6,189 nt of DNA from contig CALGGX010000416.1 in the NCBI GenBank assembly GCA_937916025.1, positions 1 through 6,189 on the forward strand, read 5' to 3'. The notes below the pieces were generated by a model that was not told where the DNA came from, searched no databases, and saw only the letters and a list, made by a program, of their open reading frames with translations. This document shows positions 1-5,923 of the stretch, piece by piece (the stretch's first letter is position 1; every line of letters starts with the position of its first letter). A program made the position numbers and the translations under genes. This DNA is from an uncultured Selenomonadales bacterium (GTDB taxonomy: Bacteria > Bacillota_C > Negativicutes > Selenomonadales > Selenomonadaceae).

Positions 1-659
1 TTCGGCGGTCGTTTGATGTGACGAAGAATTGCCTGCCCCATTCGCAACAGTGAAATGCGCGCCGCATCTTCTATCGCCGAAAACGGCAGGTTGAATGTCA
101 TCCACATGTAAAAACACGCATACGAATCGTCCGGCAGCTCTTCTGTCAAAAGCACATTCGGATAATATCGCGCGAGAATGTCGTGAAACGCCTCCGCGAT
201 CGAACACGTCACTTCGCAATCGAATTGCTTGCGAAACGCCTCGATGTAAGGCAACAGCGCGAGCGTATCTCCGAGCATCGAGCGCATGAACTTGAAGTGT
301 ACATTTTGCCTGCGCGGGTCGAATTGGTGATAAAAGACCGGCTCGCCGTCTTTCCAAATCGTAATCTCCCATTCGATAAGGAATTTCTCCCAAGAGATCA
401 GCGTCGTGCGCGAGACATCTTCATCAAAAAAGACATATTCGCTTTCGGCGTCTGCTATGCGCACATGCCAATTGCCCTCGGGAATTTGCAATCGAAGCCC
501 GTAATTGAAGTCGAGCAAGACGCCGTCGATTCCGGTCTCGCCGAGGATCGGTGCCGTCAGGTTCAAGCTCGTCTCCAAAAACTTCGCGCGTCTTTCGAAC
601 TTCTCCGACGGGCAATTCATCACGCCCGCGCCGCAGATATATTTTATCGGATATTTCAT
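1..659 (-). CDS. Autotransporter-type protein O-heptosyltransferase, copy C (partial; 3' end outside window)
   Basis: This is the first 219 residues of a third paralogue of the TibC/Aah-type O-heptosyltransferase family; the rest lies beyond the left edge. Family members transfer heptose from ADP-heptose to Ser/Thr of autotransporter adhesins in the cytoplasm. The ATG at 659-657 overlaps the stop of copy B as ATGA and follows GGGAGG at 671-666 with a 6-base gap. The protein starts MKYPIKYICG, three residues shorter at the N terminus than copies A and B, and otherwise aligns without gaps. It keeps the family core: GETGIDGVLLDFNYGLRL at about 40-57, EGNWHVRIADAES at 61-73, and LGD with the proposed catalytic Asp at about 131. 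Residue 117 is Arg in DPRRQ where A and B have Gly. The nucleotide-sugar binding half and the four-Cys motif are not visible. The family call rests on similarity to A and B, which are complete. Confidence 0.85.
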   Translation of the reverse strand, partial: MKYPIKYICGAGVMNCPSEKFERRAKFLETSLNLTAPILGETGIDGVLLDFNYGLRLQIPEGNWHVRIADAESEYVFFDEDVSRTTLISWEKFLIEWEITIWKDGEPVFYHQFDPRRQNVHFKFMRSMLGDTLALLPYIEAFRKQFDCEVTCSIAEAFHDILARYYPNVLLTEELPDDSYACFYMWMTFNLPFSAIEDAARISLLRMGQAILRHIKRPP

Positions 660-1900
660 GAGGTGCCTCCCGACTGTTTTTGATCTGCAATCAATCGATC
701 GATCGCGTTAATTACCTGCCGCGCGGAGATTTTCTTCGAGCACTCGAAAGCGCGCGGCTTGCCGTTGAAACGAGGGCAGAACGGCAACTTTTCGCGTTCG
801 ATAAATTTATTGACACAACCATGACAAACAAACAGATTATGAACTCTGTAGGGATTTTGAAATTCATGCCACGGTTCCGAAAAACCGCTGATCATGATGA
901 CGGGAATATCAACAGCCCACGCCAACCATGACAAACCGCTCGACAAGCCGATGAAGAAGTCGGCATAAGCGAGTTGATTGATCCGATCCTGCAGAGTGTA
1001 TTTGCCACTGAAATCTTCCGCGCCGCGCGGCATTTTAATCGTCAATCCGTAATTGGAGCAGACGCGATCCCGATCGATGCAAAGTACTCTGTAGCCGAGC
1101 GTTTTCAGATATTCGACGACTTCATCCCAACCGTTCTGTGCAAGCCAGCCTTTGTATGTTGACGATGCTTGAACTCCGATGCAAACATAAGGTTCGGAAA
1201 TTGCGCGCGGCTTTGTCGGAGTGTAAATCACTTTCGGCGGTTGTGGAACGCAACGAAGGATTGCCTGTCCGATTTTCAATAAAGGAATGAGCGTGCAATC
1301 TTGCGTTGATGCTTGCGGCAAATTGTAAGGTGCCCACATGAAAAAGCAGGCGTAAGAGTCGTCCGGCAAATTTTTTGTCAAGCGTACATTCGGATAATAA
1401 TTCTTGACGATATCGCGAAAAGTGTCTGCAATCAAACAGGATGCTTTACAATCGAATTGCCGCCGAAATTCTTCAACGTACGGCAAAAGTGCAATATTAT
1501 CGCCGAGTTGTTCGGACAGAAATTTGAAACAAACATGCTGTCCGCGCGGATCAAATTGATGAAAGAAAACGGGCTCTCCGTCAAACCACAGCGTAATTTC
1601 CCATTCGACAAAAAACTTTTCCCATGAAATTAACGTTACGGCTGAAATATCTTCATCAAAGAAAACGTATTTGCTTTCGGCATCCGCAATCCTTACATGC
1701 CAATTACCTTCGGGGATTTGAAGCCGAAGTCCGTAATTGAAATCGATCAAAAGTCCGTCGATGCCGGTCTCGCCCGTGATCGGTGCCGTCATTTGCATTC
1801 TCTTTTCGATGAAGGCGGCTCTTCGATTGAAAATATCGGCGGGCATAATCATTATTCCCGTGCCGCAAAAATATTTCACCGGGTATTTGTAGAGTTGCAT
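656..1900 (-). CDS. Autotransporter-type protein O-heptosyltransferase, copy B
   Basis: This 414-residue protein belongs to the TibC/Aah (BAHT) family of autotransporter O-heptosyltransferases, typically about 400 residues. An N-terminal domain (about 1-125) holds the conserved GETGIDGLLIDFNYGL block. It is followed by LGDNIALLPYVEEF with the likely catalytic Asp134, and a GT-B-like C-terminal half: CIGVQASSTYKGW (about 240-252, candidate donor-binding Lys250), FSGKYTLQDRINQLAYADFFIGLSSG (298-322), and ISGFSEPWHEF. Four cysteines at 359, 362, 375 and 387 (VCHGC, FCP, ECS) match the 'iron finger' known from the TibC dodecamer. The ATG at 1900 is chosen because it overlaps the copy A stop as TAATG, has GGGAGG at 1912-1907 six bases upstream, and aligns with copy A; a longer frame to 1984 would run into copy A. 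Identity to A is about 70% by hand count with no internal gaps. Acceptor and sugar specificity are unknown. Confidence 0.9.
   Translation of the reverse strand: MQLYKYPVKYFCGTGIMIMPADIFNRRAAFIEKRMQMTAPITGETGIDGLLIDFNYGLRLQIPEGNWHVRIADAESKYVFFDEDISAVTLISWEKFFVEWEITLWFDGEPVFFHQFDPRGQHVCFKFLSEQLGDNIALLPYVEEFRRQFDCKASCLIADTFRDIVKNYYPNVRLTKNLPDDSYACFFMWAPYNLPQASTQDCTLIPLLKIGQAILRCVPQPPKVIYTPTKPRAISEPYVCIGVQASSTYKGWLAQNGWDEVVEYLKTLGYRVLCIDRDRVCSNYGLTIKMPRGAEDFSGKYTLQDRINQLAYADFFIGLSSGLSWLAWAVDIPVIMISGFSEPWHEFQNPYRVHNLFVCHGCVNKFIEREKLPFCPRFNGKPRAFECSKKISARQVINAIDRLIADQKQSGGTS
885..994. repeat. Near-identical block in copy B (pair of 2126-2235)
   Basis: These 110 bases match 2126-2235 in copy A with only four mismatches by hand count, at the constant 1241-base offset between the two genes. 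They encode the conserved donor-side segment around LQDRINQLAYADFFIG and SGLSWLAWAVDIPV. Third-codon positions are also nearly identical, unlike much of the rest of the pair. Confidence 0.85.
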
Positions 1901-3141
1901 TATGATCCTCCCGATTGTTTTCGCTCGACAAGCAGTCGCTCGATCGCGTTTATGACCTGCCGCGCGGATATTTCTTTCGAGCACTCGTAAGCGCGTTCCG
2001 TACCGTCAAACATCGGACACTTCGGCAATTTTACATAATGCGTCAAGACATTGAAACAGCCGTGGCAGACAATCGGATTGTTGATCCGATACGGTGTCTC
2101 AAATTCATACCAAGGTGCCGTGAGCCCGCTGATCATGATGACGGGAATATCGACAGCCCACGCCAACCATGACAAACCGCTCGACACTCCGATGAAGAAA
2201 TCGGCATAAGCGAGTTGATTGATCCGATCCTGCAGTTTGTATTTACCGGAAAAATCTTCGGCTCCGCGCGGCATTTTGACTGTCATGCCGCTGTTTGAGC
2301 AGACGCGATCACGATCGATGCAGAGCACTCTGTAGCCGAGCGATTTCAGATATGCGACGACTTCATCCCAACCGCCGGGCGCAAGCCAACACTTATCGTT
2401 CGTCGACGCCTGCACGCCGATGCAAACATATTTTGCCGAGATCGCGCGCGGTTTTGTCGGAGTGTAAATCACTTTCGACGGGTGCCGAACGCGACGAAGA
2501 ATCGCATTGCCCGCGCGGAGCATTGGAATATTCAAAGTGTCCTGCACGGCGGCGAAAGAAATGTTGCTGATCATTTGCAAAAAAAAGCAGGCATAAGTGT
2601 CGTCCGGCAATGTCTTTGTCAAGCGCACATTCGGATAATAATTTTTGACGATATCGCGAAAAGTGTCTGCAATCGAACAGGAAACTTCGCAATCAAACTG
2701 CCGCCGAAATTCTTCTACGTACGGCAACATGGCAATGTTATCGCCAAGCGTCGCTTTCGGGAATTTGAAATGTACTTTCTGTCCGCGCGGATCGAATCGA
2801 TGATAAAAAATCGGCTCGCCGTCTTTCCATATCGCGATTTCCCAATCGATCCAATATTTTTCAATCGAGAGCAATGTTACTGCCGCAATATCTTCGTCTA
2901 TGAAAACATATCCGCTTTCGGCGTCGATAATTTTTACATGCCAATTGCCTTCGGGGATTTGAAGCCGAAGTCCATAATTGAAATCGAGCAATACTCCGTC
3001 AATGCCGGTCTCGCCCGTGATCGGCACGTTCATTTTCAATTGTTCGTCGACGGCTTTGACTTTGTCGGCAAAAACTTCCGGCGCGTAAATTTGCGCTCCC
3101 GCTCCGCAGAAATACTTCACAGGGTATTTATACTGTTTCAT
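1900..3141 (-). CDS. Autotransporter-type protein O-heptosyltransferase, copy A
   Basis: This 413-residue protein is the first of three tandem TibC/Aah-family heptosyltransferases, predicted to be cytoplasmic and to glycosylate an autotransporter passenger using ADP-heptose. Visible motifs are ETGIDGVLLDFNYGLRL (about 44-60), FDPRGQKVHF (116-125), LGDNIAMLPY with proposed catalytic Asp134, GVQASTNDKCW with candidate donor-binding Lys250, IGVSSGLSWLAWA (317-329), and four Cys at 359, 362, 375 and 387 arranged as in the TibC iron-finger motif. There is no signal peptide or membrane segment. It begins 2 bases after the hisB stop. An alternative TTG start at 3147, overlapping that stop as TTGA, lies 6 bases from GAAAGG (3159-3154), whereas the chosen ATG is 12 bases from it. 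The ATG is preferred because it matches the N terminus of copy B; the TTG would add only Met-Ile. No autotransporter gene is in view. Confidence 0.9.
   Translation of the reverse strand: MKQYKYPVKYFCGAGAQIYAPEVFADKVKAVDEQLKMNVPITGETGIDGVLLDFNYGLRLQIPEGNWHVKIIDAESGYVFIDEDIAAVTLLSIEKYWIDWEIAIWKDGEPIFYHRFDPRGQKVHFKFPKATLGDNIAMLPYVEEFRRQFDCEVSCSIADTFRDIVKNYYPNVRLTKTLPDDTYACFFLQMISNISFAAVQDTLNIPMLRAGNAILRRVRHPSKVIYTPTKPRAISAKYVCIGVQASTNDKCWLAPGGWDEVVAYLKSLGYRVLCIDRDRVCSNSGMTVKMPRGAEDFSGKYKLQDRINQLAYADFFIGVSSGLSWLAWAVDIPVIMISGLTAPWYEFETPYRINNPIVCHGCFNVLTHYVKLPKCPMFDGTERAYECSKEISARQVINAIERLLVERKQSGGS
2126..2235. repeat. Near-identical block in copy A (pair of 885-994)
   Basis: This is the partner of the block at 885-994. 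It is the longest nearly identical stretch I found between the tandem heptosyltransferase genes and could support gene conversion or unequal crossing over. A second block, 1697-1783 against 2938-3024, has about six mismatches in 87 bases. Confidence 0.85.
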
Positions 3142-3143
3142 GA

Positions 3144-3728
3144 TCAAAGACTGCCTTTCGTCGACGGCACGCCGTTCATGCGCGGATCGTTTTCGACGGC
3201 ATGTCGCAACGCATGCCCGAGTGCTTTGAAGACGGCTTCAATTTTGTGATGCGAATTGACGCCGTAAAGCACTTTGACGTGGAGCGTAATTCCGGCATTA
3301 AAAGCGAGCGCGCGAAGGAATTCTTCAGTCAATTGCGTGTCGAAAGAACCGATCATCGGCGCAAGACTTCCGAACTCGCAGACGAGGAACGGACGTCCGC
3401 TGATGTCGAGCGATACGAACGCAAGACTCTCGTCCATCGGCAAGAAAAACGTACCGTAACGATTAATGCCGCGCTTATCTCCGAGCGCGTTTTTGATTGC
3501 CGTGCCGAGCGCAATTCCGATATCTTCGACGGAATGATGCCCGTCAACTTCGAGATCGCCGTTGCAATTCACGTCGAGATCGAAACGCCCATGCGAAGCA
3601 AACAGCGTCAACATGTGATCGAAAAAGCCGATGCCGGTGTCGATTGTCGAAACGCCTTCGCCGTCGAGCTCGATTGAAACACGAACGTTTGTCTCATTCG
3701 TCGTTCGTTCGATTGTCGATTGTCTCAT
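3144..3728 (-). CDS. hisB: Imidazoleglycerol-phosphate dehydratase
   Basis: HisB dehydrates imidazole-glycerol phosphate to imidazole-acetol phosphate in histidine biosynthesis, in the cytoplasm. The 194-residue length is that of the monofunctional bacterial enzyme; there is no N-terminal HAD phosphatase domain as in the E. coli fusion. The two metal-binding repeats are visible: GIGFFDHML (32-40) with DGHHSVEDIG (62-71), and GVNSHHKIEAVFKALGHALR (156-175). The usual end motif PSTKG is at 188-192. In solved family members these His/Glu residues bind paired Mn ions and the protein forms a 24-mer. The ATG overlaps the hisC stop as ATGA and has an excellent GGGGAGG at 3742-3736 with a 7-base gap. 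Upstream hisC is a normal his neighbour, but downstream, where hisH might be expected, lies the heptosyltransferase cluster. Confidence 0.97.
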   Translation of the reverse strand: MRQSTIERTTNETNVRVSIELDGEGVSTIDTGIGFFDHMLTLFASHGRFDLDVNCNGDLEVDGHHSVEDIGIALGTAIKNALGDKRGINRYGTFFLPMDESLAFVSLDISGRPFLVCEFGSLAPMIGSFDTQLTEEFLRALAFNAGITLHVKVLYGVNSHHKIEAVFKALGHALRHAVENDPRMNGVPSTKGSL

Positions 3729-4792
3729 GCTTCAGCCTCCCCGACGAATTTTTTGATTGCCGAAAACCACACGTCGTTTTCTTCGCGCCGCCCCATCGAA
3801 ATGCGCAGACAATTTTCGAGTCGCGGATTGCCGACGAAAAAGCGCACGCCGATATCCTGTTCTTCGAGTTTTCGAGCGAGTTCGTCCGCCCGCGCGTATT
3901 TCATCAGTACGAAGTTCGTTTCTGAAGAATACACATTCACTCCGTCGAGCGTCTTCAGCTGTTCCGACATGCGTTTGCGTTCCGCAATCATCATCTGAAT
4001 GCGCGGCACGAACTCATCACGCATCTGATACACAATATCCGCCGTCGCCAACGATAAACTGTTCATGTGATACGGCATGAATGTCTTCTCGATCATTCGC
4101 GTCACGTCCCGATTGGCGATCATATAGCCGACGCGCGCGCCGGCGAGTCCGTACGCCTTCGAGAACGTCCGCGCCACGATCAAATGCGGATACTTCCGAA
4201 CGAGATTGACTGCCGAATGCCCGTAAAATTCGACGTATGCTTCATCAAGCAAAAATGCGCAATCGATATTTTTGGCGATCTCTTCAATTTGATCGACGGT
4301 CAAACCATTGCCGGTCGGATTGTTGGGATTGCAGACGACGGCAAGATGCGCCTCCGAATCGCGCACCGTTCGGATATACCGATCGACGTCGAGATCAAAA
4401 TTCTCGTCGAGCTCGAAGACGACAGTTTGAGCTTCCGCCGCCTTCGCGTAGATTTTGTACATCGAAAACGACGGTTGCGGAAAGACAATTCGATGCCGCG
4501 CGGAGCCGCCGAAGGCGTAAAAAACTTTTTCGATGATCTCGCTCGAGCCCGAGCCGATCAGAATTTGCTCGATATCGACAGAAAAATTCCGAGCGATCTG
4601 CTCTCGAAGATCATCATACTGCTCGTTCGGATATCGATTGAAAGCCAGTCGCGACAGGCGAGACAGCACTCGCTCCTCGACGAGCGGCGGCAAATTGAAA
4701 TTGCACTCGTTTGCGTTGACTTTGATTGCATAGTCGCGCTCGACTCCGTCATACGACGGCATCGCCGACAAATCTTTTCTGTATTTCAGCAA
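3725..4792 (-). CDS. hisC: Histidinol-phosphate aminotransferase
   Basis: HisC is a PLP-dependent fold-type I aminotransferase that converts imidazole-acetol phosphate and glutamate to histidinol phosphate and 2-oxoglutarate. Its 355 residues are the normal length. Key parts are NRYP (52-55), NPNNPTG (155-161), DEAYVEF with Asp183 for the PLP ring nitrogen, RTFSKAYGLAGARVGY with Schiff-base Lys212, and CLRISMG with substrate-binding Arg330. The start is TTG at 4792-4790: an in-frame TGA lies 18 bases upstream, no ATG is available between, and AGAGGAG at 4808-4802 gives a 9-base spacing. The next in-frame ATG is codon 11 and would shorten the N terminus. It is the first gene of the leftward operon and its stop overlaps hisB. 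HisC-family enzymes can also act on aromatic amino acids, but adjacency to hisB favours the histidine role. Confidence 0.95.
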   Translation of the reverse strand: MLKYRKDLSAMPSYDGVERDYAIKVNANECNFNLPPLVEERVLSRLSRLAFNRYPNEQYDDLREQIARNFSVDIEQILIGSGSSEIIEKVFYAFGGSARHRIVFPQPSFSMYKIYAKAAEAQTVVFELDENFDLDVDRYIRTVRDSEAHLAVVCNPNNPTGNGLTVDQIEEIAKNIDCAFLLDEAYVEFYGHSAVNLVRKYPHLIVARTFSKAYGLAGARVGYMIANRDVTRMIEKTFMPYHMNSLSLATADIVYQMRDEFVPRIQMMIAERKRMSEQLKTLDGVNVYSSETNFVLMKYARADELARKLEEQDIGVRFFVGNPRLENCLRISMGRREENDVWFSAIKKFVGEAEA

Positions 4793-4903
4793 TTGAAACT
4801 GCTCCTCTCATTTGGATTGTTGATCATTCTGCAGTCACGCAACAGTTTCCTGCCGATTTTCGATTGACAAACAAGCGGTGATAATATATAAATAAATTGA
4901 TGA
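4793..4903. other. Divergent intergenic region between hisC and tRNA-Leu
   Basis: This stretch separates the leftward hisC operon from the rightward tRNA-Leu unit. It contains the hisC ribosome-binding site AGAGGAG (4808-4802, minus) and the tRNA promoter on the plus strand. I found no convincing -35/-10 pair for hisC; an AT-rich patch (4881-4898) could serve both directions. No T-box, attenuator-like His-codon leader or strong hairpin was seen. Confidence 0.6.
4864..4892 (+). promoter_or_regulatory. Near-consensus sigma-70-type promoter for tRNA-Leu unit
   Basis: A perfect -35 box TTGACA (4864-4869) is followed after exactly 17 bases by TATAAA (4887-4892). A start of transcription is expected near 4899, about five bases before the mature tRNA 5' end, as is usual for stable RNA genes. 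It is also the only clear rightward promoter before the two downstream coding regions. Confidence 0.85.
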
Positions 4904-4988
4904 GCGGGTGTGGCGGAATCGGCAGACGCGTCGGACTTAGGATCCGGTGTCTTTTGACGTAAGGGTTCAAATCCCTTCACCTGCACCA
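4904..4988 (+). tRNA. tRNA-Leu, anticodon UAG (reads CUA/CUG)
   Basis: The sequence folds as a class II tRNA of 85 bases including an encoded CCA (4986-4988). The acceptor stem is GCGGGTG (4904-4910) with CACCTGC (4978-4984), containing one G-U pair, and discriminator A at 4985. The anticodon stem TCGGA/TCCGG encloses the loop CTTAGGA with anticodon TAG at 4938-4940. A long variable arm (GTC/GAC with a TTTT loop, about 4948-4960) is typical of tRNA-Leu. The T arm is AAGGG-TTCAAAT-CCCTT (4961-4977). A small reverse-strand reading frame across it is an artefact. Confidence 0.97.
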
Positions 4989-5020
4989 ATTGTTTTTCTT
5001 ATTCTTCGAGGTGAAGTATC

Positions 5021-5230
5021 ATGTTGAAAAAACTCGGTATCGCAACGTTGGCATTGATGCTGTCATCGGGCGCGTTTTCAATTGCCGATGCGGCTTCGGA
5101 CGCGAGCGATAATTTTTACTGCCGTGACGGCTATTACTGCAATCGGAATTACAATCAAAGCGATCGTCAAAACGATGCGTATTGCGGCGAGTACGGTTGC
5201 GGAGGATATCAACGCGGCTGTTGGCGATAA
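5021..5230 (+). CDS. Small exported Cys/Tyr-rich protein of unknown function
   Basis: This is a 69-residue protein I do not recognise. It begins with a clear Sec signal peptide: a KK-containing start, a hydrophobic stretch about 5-20, and an Ala-Asp-Ala cleavage site (22-24). The mature part is about 45 residues and unusual in composition, with five Cys (34, 40, 55, 60, 67) and many Tyr, Gly, Asn and Asp. Two similar blocks can be seen: YCRDGYYC (33-40) and YCGEYGC (54-60). There is no lipobox and no hydrophobic anchor, so release to the periplasm or outside is likely. The ATG has GAGGTG (5008-5013) with a 7-base gap. It starts only 32 bases after the tRNA with no terminator between, and 24 bases before the MCP-like gene. 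The odd Cys number allows intermolecular disulfide or metal binding, but this is speculation. Confidence 0.75.
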   Translation: MLKKLGIATLALMLSSGAFSIADAASDASDNFYCRDGYYCNRNYNQSDRQNDAYCGEYGCGGYQRGCWR

Positions 5231-5254
5231 ATTTAAGCGGGGAGGAAATAAATT

Positions 5255-5791
5255 TTGGCCGGCAACAACAACAGAGACGGCGAGGCGATTTACGAAAAGC
5301 TCAAAGAGCTCATCGATGAGATCGTCAAGTCAAATCAAGTAAGTTACGTGACGATGGGCGAGGTATCCAAAAACGCCAATGACATGGCGAAGCGTGTGCA
5401 TGAATCGATGTCGCAGGCGAAACTTCTGCAGGAAAAAAATGCGGATACGATCAAAGTCATCGACTTCATCACGAACATCGCGGGGCAGACGAATTTGCTC
5501 GGACTCAACGCGGCGATTGAGGCGGCGCGCGCGGGCGAACAGGGGCGCGGCTTTGCGGTCGTGGCCGAAGAAGTTCGCAAGCTCGCCGAGCAATCGCGCG
5601 AGGCAACCGAGAAAATTCAGGAGACGCTCAATCTGATGAATCAAGCCGTGGCGGAAATTTCCAAGACAATCGAAATGACCGGCAAGATCAGTGCGGAGCA
5701 GTCTGCGGCAACTCGCGAGATCACCTCAAATCTCGAGCACGTCCGCGACGCCACGGAAGACCTTCGCAAATACATTTCGAGTCTCAAGTGA
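5255..5791 (+). CDS. Soluble methyl-accepting chemotaxis signalling-domain protein
   Basis: This 178-residue protein is little more than the cytoplasmic signalling hairpin of a chemoreceptor. The highly conserved tip, which contacts CheA and CheW in this family, is visible as [18 protein letters not shown] (78-95) followed by [16 protein letters not shown]. On each side is a helical arm of about 70 residues with heptad character. The Glu-Gln pair at 148-149 (KISAEQSAA) resembles a CheR/CheB methylation site. There is no transmembrane segment, HAMP or recognisable sensor domain, while full receptors usually have 500-650 residues. The TTG start at 5255 is supported by GGGGAGG (5239-5245) nine bases upstream; the first in-frame ATG is codon 34. 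The intact reading frame with its own strong SD argues for a real small receptor, not a broken gene. Its input signal is unknown. Confidence 0.88.
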   Translation: MAGNNNRDGEAIYEKLKELIDEIVKSNQVSYVTMGEVSKNANDMAKRVHESMSQAKLLQEKNADTIKVIDFITNIAGQTNLLGLNAAIEAARAGEQGRGFAVVAEEVRKLAEQSREATEKIQETLNLMNQAVAEISKTIEMTGKISAEQSAATREITSNLEHVRDATEDLRKYISSLK

Positions 5792-5798
5792 GTCAATC

Positions 5799-5830
5799 AA
5801 AAAAGGCCGTTTAATCGACGGCTTTTTTTT
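5799..5830 (+). terminator. Rho-independent terminator of the tRNA/peptide/MCP unit
   Basis: GCCGT (5806-5810) pairs with ACGGC (5818-5822) around a 7-base loop, followed by eight T (5823-5830). A run of A before the stem extends the pairing. It lies 7 bases after the stop of the MCP-like gene and is the first terminator after the tRNA promoter. Confidence 0.9.
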
Positions 5831-5843
5831 ATGCAATCGGGTA

Positions 5844-5887
5844 AAAGAAAAATCCCGTCGAACACAAAGCTCAACGGGATTTTCTTT
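5844..5887 (-). terminator. Terminator downstream of ptsI, possibly bidirectional
   Basis: ATCCCGT (5852-5858) pairs with ACGGGAT (5874-5880) around a 15-base loop, and flanking A and T runs extend the stem. Read leftwards, the hairpin is followed by a T-rich tail (complement of 5843-5851), which fits termination of ptsI 37 bases after its stop. The right flank is also T-rich, so it may back up termination of the rightward unit. Confidence 0.8.
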
Positions 5888-5923
5888 ATTCGATCACACG
5901 CGAAACAGTCGCGCGAAATTTTC

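Noticed and set aside
1901..1984. Extended N terminus of copy B starting near 1984
   Set aside because: The extra 28 codons lie inside copy A in another frame and resemble nothing; the ATG at 1900 has a good SD and aligns with copy A.
2482..3249. Long plus-strand open frame of 255 codons opposite copy A (also 183-683 and 1313-1627 opposite C and B)
   Set aside because: They mirror the conserved minus-strand proteins, recur in each paralogue with matching peptides, have no supporting ribosome-binding site and match no family. They are antisense shadows caused by codon use.
3144..3728. HisB as a bifunctional enzyme or a GmhB-like heptose phosphatase that could feed the glycosyltransferases
   Set aside because: The protein has only the dehydratase domain with its two metal-binding repeats and no HAD motif, so it cannot supply heptose chemistry.
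4067..4867. Plus-strand open frame of 266 codons opposite hisC
   Set aside because: hisC on the minus strand has complete catalytic motifs; the opposite frame has no recognisable domain or start signals.
4793..4903. T-box or His-attenuator leader before hisC
   Set aside because: The region is only 111 bases, part of it is the tRNA promoter, and no His-codon run, specifier-like stem or terminator hairpin is visible; a weak 5-base inverted repeat near 4817-4846 is too short to claim.
4904..4988. tRNA-Leu as an integration site for a mobile element
   Set aside because: No integrase gene, direct repeat of the tRNA 3' end or other mobile-element sign is present in the window.
4786..4989. 67-codon minus-strand frame overlapping tRNA-Leu
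   Set aside because: Its first half is the reverse complement of the tRNA, a well-known source of false small proteins, and it overlaps the hisC start.
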